From the NCBI GenBank assembly GCA_964532735.1, contig CAZHKK010000008.1, forward strand, positions 1 to 38,741: 38,741 bases of DNA, written 5' to 3'. Positions 29,113 to 37,983 of the stretch are shown here, piece after piece. A program made the translations under genes and the position numbers. Below the pieces are notes generated by a model, which was not told the origin of the DNA, ran no database searches, and was given only the letters and a program-made list of their open reading frames with translations. This DNA comes from JAJXYN01 sp964532735 (GTDB lineage: Bacteria; Patescibacteriota; Patescibacteriia; JAGPKW01). Each line of letters starts with the position of its first letter. Position 1 is the stretch's first letter.

Positions 29113-30351
29113 ATGAAAAAAAGGTTTTTATTTTTATCATTATTTTCTATTATAAGTATTATATTTTCAAATCAAACGAAAGCCTTTGAATATGGTGGAT
29201 TTGGTATAAGACCAGTTGATTTAGAAACAGGAATTGTAAAAAAAGATGTTAGTGGATTTGTTTATGAAATAGACTTAGGAAAATCCAAAAAAGATGGTTT
29301 TATGGTTGTAAATAATACTAAAGAAAAGAAAACTTTTTTAGTTTATGTAGCAGATTCAGTTAAATCTACAGACGGTGGTTTTGCTTGTAAACAATTTTCA
29401 GAGGAAAAAAAGAATGTAGCAAGTTGGATAAAGTTATCTAAAAATGAAGTAACATTAGAACCAGGAACAAATGAAATAATATCATTTTTAATAACATTAC
29501 CAAAAGATAAAATAGATGCAGGTGAACATAATGGATGTTTTTTGGTTCAAGAAAAAAAAGAAACTAAAAACGAAAAAGATTCAAAATCAGGTATTCAACT
29601 ATCTATAAGAACTGGAGTTAGAATTTCTGTAATAGTTCCAGGAGATTTATCAAAAAAAATATCAATAAATAATTTTGATTTTTCAAAAAAAAGTGACAAA
29701 TTTAATTTTAATGTAGCGGTTAAAAATGATGGAAACATTTCTTCAGATACAAATGTAAAAGTTATTATTAAAAGTATTTTTGGAATAAAATACAAAGAAC
29801 TTGGTGGAAAATATTTAGTATTAAGAAATGAAAAATCCGTTTGGAACTTTATTTTAAATAAACCTTTTTGGGGAGGTTTTTATAAAGCTAAGCTTTTTGT
29901 AGAATATAATCCAGAAGCAAAAGGTTCTTTAGATGTGGATAAAGATAAATTAACAATATTACAATCAGACAAAAATTTCTTATTTTTTTCTTTTCCTTCA
30001 ACAAGAGGTTTAATATTGGAAATAGTAATACTTTTGTTTATATTGTTTAATTTATATCTTTTATCAATATACAAAAGAAGAAAAGATTGGATTAAGACTT
30101 GGAAAAAATATACAATAACAAGAACAACAAATATAAAAGTTTTAGCAGAAAAATATAATGTTAATTGGAAAATTCTTTCTAATGCAAATAAAATAAAAGC
30201 TCCTTATATGTTAAGTGCTAAAGAAGAAATAAGAGTTCCAAACGATTTAGAAGAAGAATATAATTCTAAAAAACCATCTTTATTAAATAAAATAAAATCA
30301 TTATTTTCTAAAAAACAGAAAAAAAGAAAGTCTTATAAAAAAAGAAAATAA
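29113..30351 (+). CDS. DUF916-like (WxL-interacting) protein with membrane span and LysM
   Basis: This 412-residue protein has a signal peptide (to about 24). The beta-sandwich region (about 28-180) has GIRPVDLETG, VNNTKEKKTFLVYVADS and NEVTLEPGTNEIISFLITLP, followed by DAGEHNGCFL, the typical features of the DUF916/WxL-interacting family. A second domain (about 183-278) follows. Then comes a membrane span (about 299-320), a basic stretch (KRRK), a LysM-like domain (YTITRTTNIKVLAEKYNVNW.., about 333-376) and a very basic tail. The Lys/Arg cluster after the span predicts that the LysM lies inside the cell, which is unusual. It would anchor or chaperone the neighbouring WxL-like proteins. Confidence 0.7.
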   Translation: MKKRFLFLSLFSIISIIFSNQTKAFEYGGFGIRPVDLETGIVKKDVSGFVYEIDLGKSKKDGFMVVNNTKEKKTFLVYVADSVKSTDGGFACKQFSEEKKNVASWIKLSKNEVTLEPGTNEIISFLITLPKDKIDAGEHNGCFLVQEKKETKNEKDSKSGIQLSIRTGVRISVIVPGDLSKKISINNFDFSKKSDKFNFNVAVKNDGNISSDTNVKVIIKSIFGIKYKELGGKYLVLRNEKSVWNFILNKPFWGGFYKAKLFVEYNPEAKGSLDVDKDKLTILQSDKNFLFFSFPSTRGLILEIVILLFILFNLYLLSIYKRRKDWIKTWKKYTITRTTNIKVLAEKYNVNWKILSNANKIKAPYMLSAKEEIRVPNDLEEEYNSKKPSLLNKIKSLFSKKQKKRKSYKKRK

Positions 30352-30357
30352 TAAAAT

Positions 30358-30385
30358 AAAAAAACAACTTATTAGTTGTTTTTTT
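30358..30385 (+). terminator. Intrinsic terminator
   Basis: AAAAAACAACT-TATT-AGTTGTTTTTTT after the DUF916-like gene. Confidence 0.9.
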
Positions 30386-30401
30386 ATTTTATTATATATA
30401 G

Positions 30402-30407
30402 TATAAT
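30402..30407 (+). promoter_or_regulatory. -10 element of the giant surface-protein gene
   Basis: TATAAT within GTATAATATT, 20 bases before the chosen start. The element lies downstream of the alternative ATG at 30376, which argues against that start. Confidence 0.4.
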
Positions 30408-30426
30408 ATTATATATAAAAGAATAT

Positions 30427-33400
30427 ATGGTTTTTAAAACAATTTTCAAAAAATATTATAAATTTTTATTGTTAATCATCTCTATTTTTATTTTACCAAA
30501 AATAACAAATGCAGATGATGTTTTTAGAGTTACTGAATATCAAATTACAAATTTTCAAAGCACAACTTATAATTTAAATTTAAACAATCCTTTATCTCCA
30601 AATCATTTTATTATAATTAGAGGAGCAGAACAAGGAAATGTTGTTAAAAGTCCAACTAATACTTATGTTAAGATATCAAAACTTCCAGCTGGTGCAAACA
30701 AAAATTTACCAACGACTGGAAGTGATAGATTATTAGAACTAAAAAGATACTCAACATCAAATTATTATTGGTCAGGTGTTTTAACTATAGTAGAATGTTT
30801 ATCAAATTGTGAAGAAAATGGTTTTAAAACATTAGATATTCTAGATTTATCAACACCATCATATACAAACACCACGACAAGACTACAATCTGGAGTTATA
30901 TCTTCTAATGTTCAATGGAATAATATAAACAATGTTTCTATTTTTGGAGGTGCTTTTGGACCAGGTAGTAATATAGAAAACAATTCTGTTAATTCTGGAT
31001 ATTATAATTCTGGATGGCTAAGACTTTTTCCTTCAGGTTCAAATACAATAAATTGGGAGAGATATAACAGTAATAATGATAACGTATTAGCTTTATCAAG
31101 TCATAATATTTATGTTATTGAGTGGGGAAATCAATGGAATGTTCAAAAGGTTTATTTAGAAAGTTCAAAAGGTGGATCAAGTTCAGATTCAATAACAGAA
31201 TATGATACAGCAACAATATCTCCAGTTCAAAGAAATAATACATGGGTATATGCATCTGGGTATTCTCAATCTCCTTCAGTGGGTAATGGAGCTTTTGGGG
31301 CAATTATAACGTTAGGAAATGGAGTTAATAAAAATGCTATAGAAGATAAAATAGCAATAGGTTCACAATTTTCTGGTGTTAAAAAATCTTTTGATGTTTA
31401 TATAATGACACATCCAAATTTGTATGTAGATCATGTTTTTAAAATAAATAATAGCAATAGAATATCTAGTAGTGTTATAACAACAGTATCAAACTCAAAT
31501 ACATCTTCTAGAATGGCTCTTACTTATTCTAGTATAAACAATAATTCAAATATATATCCAGCAAATATTTTTTCATCTAGATATTCTTCAAATACAGCAA
31601 TAACAATAAAAAGAGAACATTATCCAAATAATGCATATTTTTCTACTTGGACTCAAGGTATAAATTGGAAAAATATTCAATACACACCAAAACCTACATT
31701 GATTCAATATAAATATAGATGGAGAGATGACACAAAATCATTAAACGAAAATAATGGGTGGTTGAGTGATTATGATGTTAATATTCCATTAATTTCAAAA
31801 AATATAAATTATAGAATTAGATTTTCTATTGCAAACATAGGTGAGACAGATAATACAATTGGAAGAAATATAAAACTACAATATGGTTTTAAAAAAAATG
31901 GAAGTTGTAATAATATTACAAATTGGAAGGATGTATATTCTAATGAAAATATATCTATGTCTAATTCTTCTTATTTTAATGATCAAGATAGTACTACGTC
32001 TATGTTATCTGGAAATCCAGAATCATACTTTTTTTCTCAAGGTAAGGCAGCAGATGTATCAAATACAGTTAATAATATAGCATTACAAACAAATGGTTTT
32101 ACAGAATTAGAATATAGTATTATTGTTTCAAATTCCGCATCGGATGGAGCTTATTGTTTAAGATTGTTTAATGTAACAGACAATGAATCATTTCAAGAAT
32201 ATAGTAAATATCCTGAAATGTTGGTAGGAAGTTATTTGTCTCAAGGTTATTATAGATGGTATTCAAATAATAATTTAATAACACCCATAAATGCTTTATC
32301 TTTTGAAAACTCAGAAACGTTTATTCAAAAAAATAATATAGTAAGACTAAGATTAAACGTTGAAACTAAGCAAGGAACTTTAGATTCAAAAAGTTTTATA
32401 TTACAATATTCAAAAAATAATATAAACGGTCCATGGAAAACGGTTTCAAACCCAACGGAAGATAAGGTTTGGTGGAATAATAATTATTCAAAAAGACAAA
32501 AAATAAACTTCGGAAATAATCATTCTATTTTGCCTGTTGGTTTAAATGTGTCTTTTGAAATGAATACCCAAGTTGCTAAAATTAATGGTGATGATATAAG
32601 AATAGTATTTCAAAAAAATAATGGAGAAATTTTTGAATTAGATAGAGTTGCAGATGTTTGGAATTCTACAAATTCAAAAATAAGTTTTAAATTGTTATCG
32701 GAGGTTTCAATTAATTCACAGTATTCTTCTAGTGGAGATTATTATGTTTATTACGGTAATGAAAACGCTATCAATCCTCCATTAAGTCCAAATAATGTGT
32801 ATTCTTTTTATGATGATTTTGATGATGATTATATACATAGTAGTTGGAATTTTATTGATAATGATAAAGTTGACGGAACAAATTTCTCAGAAGCTCTAGG
32901 AAGTCTGAATATAAATGCAGGTGGTGTTGATACGTGGACTCCTGTAGATGATTATGCTGGAATATATCAAGATAACATTGAAGGAGATTTTGAAGTGATA
33001 TTAAAAAACATTAATCAAGATGGAGTTGCTATAGGTCAAAATATAGGTTTAATGATAAAAAACGACATTACAAAAACACAACCAGATAATGGTTATTATT
33101 TGGTGGCAGGAAATGCACAAGCAGCTTTTATATCAGCTTGGGATGGGGATAATGATGGTTATATAGATGATTTTTATTACTCTACTTCTGGTATATCTTG
33201 GCCAAATTGTGTAAAAATAAAAAAACAAGGAACAACATTTACTTCAACATATTCTATAGATTGTATAAATTTTATAGCAATGAATACTATAAATATTCCT
33301 TCGGCTTCAAACGTTCAAGATGTTGGAATATATGCATTATCAAATGGTGGTGAAATTTTATCTTTAGCAAAATTTGATTATTTTAAATTATCAAGATTAG

Positions 33401-35310
33401 TGTCAGTTAATCCAATAATTACATTACAGGATTTAGAAATAAAAGAAGATTGGGAATTTTATGATATTATTAATTTAAATCAATCAGCTATAATTTCTGA
33501 AATGTTATTATCTAATTCAAACGTAAAAGAATTGTATTCAGAAACAAATCCTTTACCAATAAACCCAAACATAATTCAGATTGGGCAAATAGGAGAATAT
33601 GATTTTGCTTTGAATCCAAAAAATGCAGAAAAGACAAATTATTATTTTAAACTAATAAGATCAACAGAAAATGACTTTGAAGAATATGAACAATACGCAA
33701 AAATAACGGTTGGTAATATATTATCTCAAATGTCTTATAGATGGTATGCAAATATAAATTCTCTAGATGTTATAACTCCTTTATCTGGAGAAAATGTTAT
33801 GGCTTTATCTGATTCTAAAAATACACCATTAAGATTAAGAATAAATATAAAAAATAATTTATCAGAATTAATTCCAAATTCAACTTCTTTTAATTTACAA
33901 TATTCAAAAAACTTAATAGGTCCATGGAATAACGTTGGGCAAAATAATGATTGGGAGTTTTATGATAATAATTCTATAAATTCTGGGAATATTATAAATT
34001 CATTATTATTATCAAACTCAAACAAAAAAGAAACTTATTCAGAGCAAAATTCAACATTATTAAATATTAATAATTTATTAGATAACGAAATAAGTGAATA
34101 TGATTTTTCTGTAATTCCAAAAAATGCTACAGGAGAAAATTATTATTTTAGATTAATTAATTCAAATGGGGACATTTTGGATAATTATAATAATTATCCA
34201 AGAATCAATATAAACACAAAACCATATTATAATTTACAATCTTATAAAATTTTTAAAAATATTGACTCAGAAAATGTAGGAACACAAATATCTGAACAAG
34301 ATAATATAGGTTTAATAAATTCAAATGAAGATTTTAGATTAAGAATATTAATGTCTATATCAAAAAATAAAGCTATTCAAAATGAAAATTTCTTTAAATT
34401 ATTATTTGCAGAAAAAGGTAATGGAACTTGCAGTAATCCAGAGTATAATTATTCAATAATTACAAAAACAACGCAAATAGCTTTAAATGATAATTATAGT
34501 GTTTCTGATAATATTTCTTTATTGAGTAATATTAATGACCCTATAATTTTAGGATCAACAATAAAAAATCAAACATATAAAGAAACTGGAGATTTTTCAA
34601 ATTCTATTAGTGATATAAATATAGGAGAATATGGAATGTGGGATTTTTCTTTAATAGATAATAATGCAGGTATAGGAAAAACTTTTTGTTTTAAAGTTGT
34701 TAATTCTGATGGAACTGATATCCAAGAATATTCTAATTACCCAGAAGTTTCAATATCTTCAGGCGTATTATCTATTGATATAGTTGATAATGAAGGCAAT
34801 TCAATAGAAAATCCTATATTTAATTTAGACTCAAAAGTATTTGATTATCTTAATTCTACATCACAAGGTATTTTTGGTTTTAATAATCAAAAAATAAGAG
34901 TAACAAATTCAACATCTAATCCTTCCTGGACAATTTCTTTGTCTGCAACAAATGGAGATAGTACTGTTTGGATGGAAAATGGTTTTTTAGGTTATGATTT
35001 TAATGATCCTACTTCAAATGCAGAAGATGGATTTGACGAAGATAGTCTAGGTGGTCAAATGACAATAGATCCATCTTTTGGATCTATTACTGCAAAAGAG
35101 AGTAGTTCTATAAATGGAATATCACTTGCAAATCAAGCATCTTTTATAGAAGGAACTCAAAATTCTATAACCATTGCTTCTTCATCTTCTATTACAGAAA
35201 CAAATTCATATTGGGATATAATGGGTATAACAATATTACAATCTATACCAGCATTACAGAGAGTCGGAAATTATAGTATAGATATGACACTAACAATAAT
35301 TGCAAATTAA
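30427..35310 (+). CDS. Giant modular surface protein (1627 aa) with DUF2341-like insert
   Basis: Start chosen at ATG 30427 (MVFKTIFKKYYKFLL), which gives a normal signal peptide (cut near NADD). A beta-rich N-terminal region (to about 430) is followed by four related modules of about 175 residues, starting near 430 (YRWRDD), 608 (YRWYSN), 1104 (YRWYAN) and 1267. Each module has a Leu-Gln-Tyr/GPW strand and a WEFYD-type turn. The second module is split by a long insert (about 680-1003) holding a DUF2341-like domain (WWNNNYSKRQKINF .. DYYVYYGNE) and a concanavalin-like region with a DGDNDGYIDDF Ca-binding-type loop. The last 180 residues repeat the domain of the 28352 protein. Probably a surface adhesin or display protein; ligand unknown. 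Confidence 0.75.
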   Translation: MVFKTIFKKYYKFLLLIISIFILPKITNADDVFRVTEYQITNFQSTTYNLNLNNPLSPNHFIIIRGAEQGNVVKSPTNTYVKISKLPAGANKNLPTTGSDRLLELKRYSTSNYYWSGVLTIVECLSNCEENGFKTLDILDLSTPSYTNTTTRLQSGVISSNVQWNNINNVSIFGGAFGPGSNIENNSVNSGYYNSGWLRLFPSGSNTINWERYNSNNDNVLALSSHNIYVIEWGNQWNVQKVYLESSKGGSSSDSITEYDTATISPVQRNNTWVYASGYSQSPSVGNGAFGAIITLGNGVNKNAIEDKIAIGSQFSGVKKSFDVYIMTHPNLYVDHVFKINNSNRISSSVITTVSNSNTSSRMALTYSSINNNSNIYPANIFSSRYSSNTAITIKREHYPNNAYFSTWTQGINWKNIQYTPKPTLIQYKYRWRDDTKSLNENNGWLSDYDVNIPLISKNINYRIRFSIANIGETDNTIGRNIKLQYGFKKNGSCNNITNWKDVYSNENISMSNSSYFNDQDSTTSMLSGNPESYFFSQGKAADVSNTVNNIALQTNGFTELEYSIIVSNSASDGAYCLRLFNVTDNESFQEYSKYPEMLVGSYLSQGYYRWYSNNNLITPINALSFENSETFIQKNNIVRLRLNVETKQGTLDSKSFILQYSKNNINGPWKTVSNPTEDKVWWNNNYSKRQKINFGNNHSILPVGLNVSFEMNTQVAKINGDDIRIVFQKNNGEIFELDRVADVWNSTNSKISFKLLSEVSINSQYSSSGDYYVYYGNENAINPPLSPNNVYSFYDDFDDDYIHSSWNFIDNDKVDGTNFSEALGSLNINAGGVDTWTPVDDYAGIYQDNIEGDFEVILKNINQDGVAIGQNIGLMIKNDITKTQPDNGYYLVAGNAQAAFISAWDGDNDGYIDDFYYSTSGISWPNCVKIKKQGTTFTSTYSIDCINFIAMNTINIPSASNVQDVGIYALSNGGEILSLAKFDYFKLSRLVSVNPIITLQDLEIKEDWEFYDIINLNQSAIISEMLLSNSNVKELYSETNPLPINPNIIQIGQIGEYDFALNPKNAEKTNYYFKLIRSTENDFEEYEQYAKITVGNILSQMSYRWYANINSLDVITPLSGENVMALSDSKNTPLRLRINIKNNLSELIPNSTSFNLQYSKNLIGPWNNVGQNNDWEFYDNNSINSGNIINSLLLSNSNKKETYSEQNSTLLNINNLLDNEISEYDFSVIPKNATGENYYFRLINSNGDILDNYNNYPRININTKPYYNLQSYKIFKNIDSENVGTQISEQDNIGLINSNEDFRLRILMSISKNKAIQNENFFKLLFAEKGNGTCSNPEYNYSIITKTTQIALNDNYSVSDNISLLSNINDPIILGSTIKNQTYKETGDFSNSISDINIGEYGMWDFSLIDNNAGIGKTFCFKVVNSDGTDIQEYSNYPEVSISSGVLSIDIVDNEGNSIENPIFNLDSKVFDYLNSTSQGIFGFNNQKIRVTNSTSNPSWTISLSATNGDSTVWMENGFLGYDFNDPTSNAEDGFDEDSLGGQMTIDPSFGSITAKESSSINGISLANQASFIEGTQNSITIASSSSITETNSYWDIMGITILQSIPALQRVGNYSIDMTLTIIAN

Positions 35311-35339
35311 ACTATGCTTTTTAAAAGCATAGTTTTTTT
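35309..35339 (+). terminator. Intrinsic terminator
   Basis: AAACTATGCTTTT-T-AAAAGCATAGTTT followed by TTTT, after the giant surface-protein gene. Confidence 0.9.
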
Positions 35340-35373
35340 GTGGATAATTATTTCAAACTAAAATCTATAAATA

Positions 35374-35382
35374 TGATATAAT
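35374..35382 (+). promoter_or_regulatory. Extended -10 promoter of the dockerin/cohesin operon
   Basis: TGATATAAT, 27 bases before the ATG at 35410. No other promoter or terminator is seen until 37903, so the next three genes probably share it. Confidence 0.55.
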
Positions 35383-35409
35383 TATTAAAGAAAAACATAA
35401 TCTATAAAT

Positions 35410-36390
35410 ATGTTAAAAGGCAAAATATCAAAATTTTTATTTGTGTATTTATTTATTTTTATAATATCTATTTTTTTTAGTTTTAAAACTTTTGCTACAA
35501 ATTCTAATTTTTCAATAAAAATAATAAAATTAAATCAATGCATGGATAACAGAGATAATGATGGAGACGGTAAAATAGATTTTCCAGAGGATTTAGATTG
35601 TACTTCACCACAAGATGATAATGAAGATTTCCATTCAAACAATAGTGTTACATCGTCAATGATAAATATAACAGGAAAAACAATACCAAATTCTCAAATA
35701 AAAATTTTTAAAGACGGTAATGTTTTGATATATACAAAATCAGATAATAATGGAGATTTTTCTCAAGATATATATGGATTTTTTCATGGAAATTATAGTT
35801 TTGGATTATCAACAAAAGCAAAAGATGATTCAACAACAGATATTATAAATTTTAATGTAGAATTAAAACCTGGAAATTATGTTTCAGTGTCTACTATTTT
35901 TGTTGCTCCAACTATTAAAATAAATGACAAAAATAATACAAAAGATAATATATCTATAGAAGGGTATGGTTTAGCAAATTCAAAAGTAGAAATAAATTTA
36001 TTTAGTCAAAAAGAAAAACAAGAAAAACAAAAAATATTAATAGATACAGACAAAAATGGTTATTATAAATATTCATTAAATATACAAAATTTAATAGAAG
36101 GTGAATATAAAATATTTTCAAAAAATATTTTTGAAGATGAGTTTGTAGGTGTAAGTAAAAATTCTTACATATTAATAGAAAAAAACGTTGATGAAAATTT
36201 TAATACAGAAATTTATAAAAACAAAATAAGATGTGATTTAAATGATGATCATAAAGTTAATTTAATAGATTTTTCAATACTTTTATTTTATTGGTTAAGA
36301 AGTGATTATATAGAAGGAGATTTTAATTTAGATAATATTGTAGATATAAAAGATTTTTCTATAATGGCATATAATTGGACCGGATATTAA
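35410..36390 (+). CDS. Secreted protein with calcium-loop region and C-terminal dockerin
   Basis: This 326-residue protein has a signal peptide (to about 30). A Ca-binding region has CMDNRDNDGDGKIDFPEDLD (about 44-63), a loop common in secreted CPR proteins. One or two beta-sandwich, carboxypeptidase-like repeats follow (about 80-260: NITGKTIPNSQIKIFKDG and VEINLFSQ). The C-terminal 54 residues look like a type I dockerin: DLNDDHKVNLIDFSILLFYW and GDFNLDNIVDIKDFSIMAYNW are two F-hand calcium loops in tandem. Dockerins bind cohesins, and the next two genes encode cohesin-like proteins. Confidence 0.85.
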   Translation: MLKGKISKFLFVYLFIFIISIFFSFKTFATNSNFSIKIIKLNQCMDNRDNDGDGKIDFPEDLDCTSPQDDNEDFHSNNSVTSSMINITGKTIPNSQIKIFKDGNVLIYTKSDNNGDFSQDIYGFFHGNYSFGLSTKAKDDSTTDIINFNVELKPGNYVSVSTIFVAPTIKINDKNNTKDNISIEGYGLANSKVEINLFSQKEKQEKQKILIDTDKNGYYKYSLNIQNLIEGEYKIFSKNIFEDEFVGVSKNSYILIEKNVDENFNTEIYKNKIRCDLNDDHKVNLIDFSILLFYWLRSDYIEGDFNLDNIVDIKDFSIMAYNWTGY

Positions 36391-36405
36391 TATTAAATAA
36401 TAAAA

Positions 36406-37425
36406 ATGATATTAAACATTTTTAAAAACAAAAAAATATTATTAATAAATTCATTAATTTATGTTTTTTTATTTTTGATTTTTAATAAAAACATAAACGC
36501 TTCAACTATTTATTTAAAATCAAATAGTAAAAACATAATTACAACAGAAGTTTTTAAAGTAGATTTTTTAATAGATACAAATAAAAATAATATAAACGCT
36601 TTTGAATCAAATATTTTTTTTGATGAAAATTTTTTAAATGTAGAAAAGGTCTATACAGGAAATTCTATTATTGATTTTTGGATTAAATCTCCAAGACATC
36701 AAGGTAATAAAATATTTTTTTCTGGTATAAAACCCGGAGGATTCATTGGAGAAAATTCAAAAATTATATCTGTTTTATTCTCAGCTAAAAAATCTGGACA
36801 AACTTCTATAGATATAGAAAATAGTTTATTTTTATTAAATGATGACAAAGGGACAGAAGATTATTTAATAATAAAAAATTTATTTTTAAATATAAAAGAA
36901 AAAGATAATATAAAAAATAATCATTTAGATGAAGATATAAATACAAACATAGACGTAGAAGAAAATGAAAATAGTAATTTAGATGAAGATATAGATACAG
37001 AAAATGACATAAATGAAGAAGTTTTTATAAAAGACACAACAAGACCAGAAAGTTTTGTTGTAAAAATAATAAAAGATGACAAATTAAATAAAGATAATTT
37101 TTCTTTAATTTTTTATGCTCAAGACAAAGGTTCAGGAATAAGTCATTATGAAATAAAAGAAGGAGAGGATGATTTTATAAAAGTAAAAGATGGTCCTTAT
37201 GTTTTAAAATATCAAGATTTAACAAAAGAAATTCAAGTAAAAGCTATTGATTTAGAAGGTAATTATAGAATAGAGAAAATAGGGCCATTTATCGTAAAAG
37301 AAAAAAAATCTATTATTAGCTATAAATTTATAATAATCTCTTTACTTTTTATCATTTTTGTGTTAATACTTCTAAATACATATTTAAATAGAAGAAAAAA
37401 AAATGAAAAAAATAATATTATTTAA
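36406..37425 (+). CDS. Membrane-anchored cohesin-like protein
   Basis: This 339-residue protein has a signal peptide (to about 32) and a cohesin-like beta-sandwich (about 36-165). The cohesin part contains NAFESNIFFDENFLNVEKV, then DFWIKSPRHQG, IFFSGIKPGGFIG and ISVLFSAKKSGQTSIDI, matching cohesin strand order. An acidic linker follows with two imperfect copies of (H/N)LDEDI(N/D)T (about 173-205). A second sandwich domain is at about 210-300 and a C-terminal membrane span at about 306-328 ends in a basic tail, so it should stand out from the cell surface. It probably holds the dockerin protein encoded just upstream. 15-base spacing to that gene. Confidence 0.85.
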   Translation: MILNIFKNKKILLINSLIYVFLFLIFNKNINASTIYLKSNSKNIITTEVFKVDFLIDTNKNNINAFESNIFFDENFLNVEKVYTGNSIIDFWIKSPRHQGNKIFFSGIKPGGFIGENSKIISVLFSAKKSGQTSIDIENSLFLLNDDKGTEDYLIIKNLFLNIKEKDNIKNNHLDEDINTNIDVEENENSNLDEDIDTENDINEEVFIKDTTRPESFVVKIIKDDKLNKDNFSLIFYAQDKGSGISHYEIKEGEDDFIKVKDGPYVLKYQDLTKEIQVKAIDLEGNYRIEKIGPFIVKEKKSIISYKFIIISLLFIIFVLILLNTYLNRRKKNEKNNII

Positions 37426-37888
37426 AACTATTTTTGTTATTCCGTTTGTTTTAGGTTTATTTTTTTGTATTTCTGTTAATGCTAAAAGCTCAGAATTTAT
37501 TATAAACAAAAAAGAAATATCAAATAATAATGTTAAGTTATCAATTGAAATTAATTCTGATTTAAAAATAAACGCAGCTCAGTCCATTATAAAATTTAAT
37601 CCAAAAGATATAGAAATTATATCTATAAAAAAAGATAATTCAATTTTAGATTTATGGATAGATTCTCCAAAATATTCAAACTTAAAAGGTTATATAAAAT
37701 TTGCAGGAGTTTCTATGAATGGATTTTTAGGTAAAGGTAATTTGTTTGAGGTAGAATTAAAAATAAAGAATAAAAATATAAATATAATAAAATTTAATTT
37801 AAACAAAAGTTTAATATTAGCATCAGACGGAAAAGGAACAAATATTTTTAACAATAAAACATTAAAAGAAATTTCTTTAAAATCTTAA
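37403..37888 (+). CDS. Secreted stand-alone cohesin-like protein
   Basis: This 161-residue protein is a signal peptide (to about 26) followed by a single cohesin-like domain (INAAQSIIKFNPKDIEII, DLWIDSPKYSN, IKFAGVSMNGFLG, IIKFNLNKSLILASDGKGT). It is related to the cohesin of the preceding gene, sharing D(F/L)WI(K/D)SP and G..F.G(I/V)...GF(I/L)G. There is no membrane anchor. The start overlaps the end of the preceding gene by 23 bases, so they are translationally coupled. It may compete with, or bridge, the anchored cohesin. Confidence 0.8.
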   Translation: MKKIILFKTIFVIPFVLGLFFCISVNAKSSEFIINKKEISNNNVKLSIEINSDLKINAAQSIIKFNPKDIEIISIKKDNSILDLWIDSPKYSNLKGYIKFAGVSMNGFLGKGNLFEVELKIKNKNINIIKFNLNKSLILASDGKGTNIFNNKTLKEISLKS

Positions 37889-37902
37889 AAAAAAGTTTCT
37901 AA

Positions 37903-37931
37903 AAAATAAACATCGAAAAGATGTTTATTTT
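37903..37931 (+). terminator. Terminator of the dockerin/cohesin operon
   Basis: AAAATAAACATC-GAAAA-GATGTTTATTTT, then AATTT. Confidence 0.8.
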
Positions 37932-37983
37932 AATTTGCATATTTTATTTTTAAAATATATATTAATAAAATAAACAATTTATA

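Noticed and set aside
35339..35347. Perfect DnaA box (TGTGGATAA) after the giant surface-protein gene
   Set aside because: It is isolated; other matches in the window (28246, 20161, 16610 regions) are single and imperfect, so chance is sufficient in AT-rich DNA.
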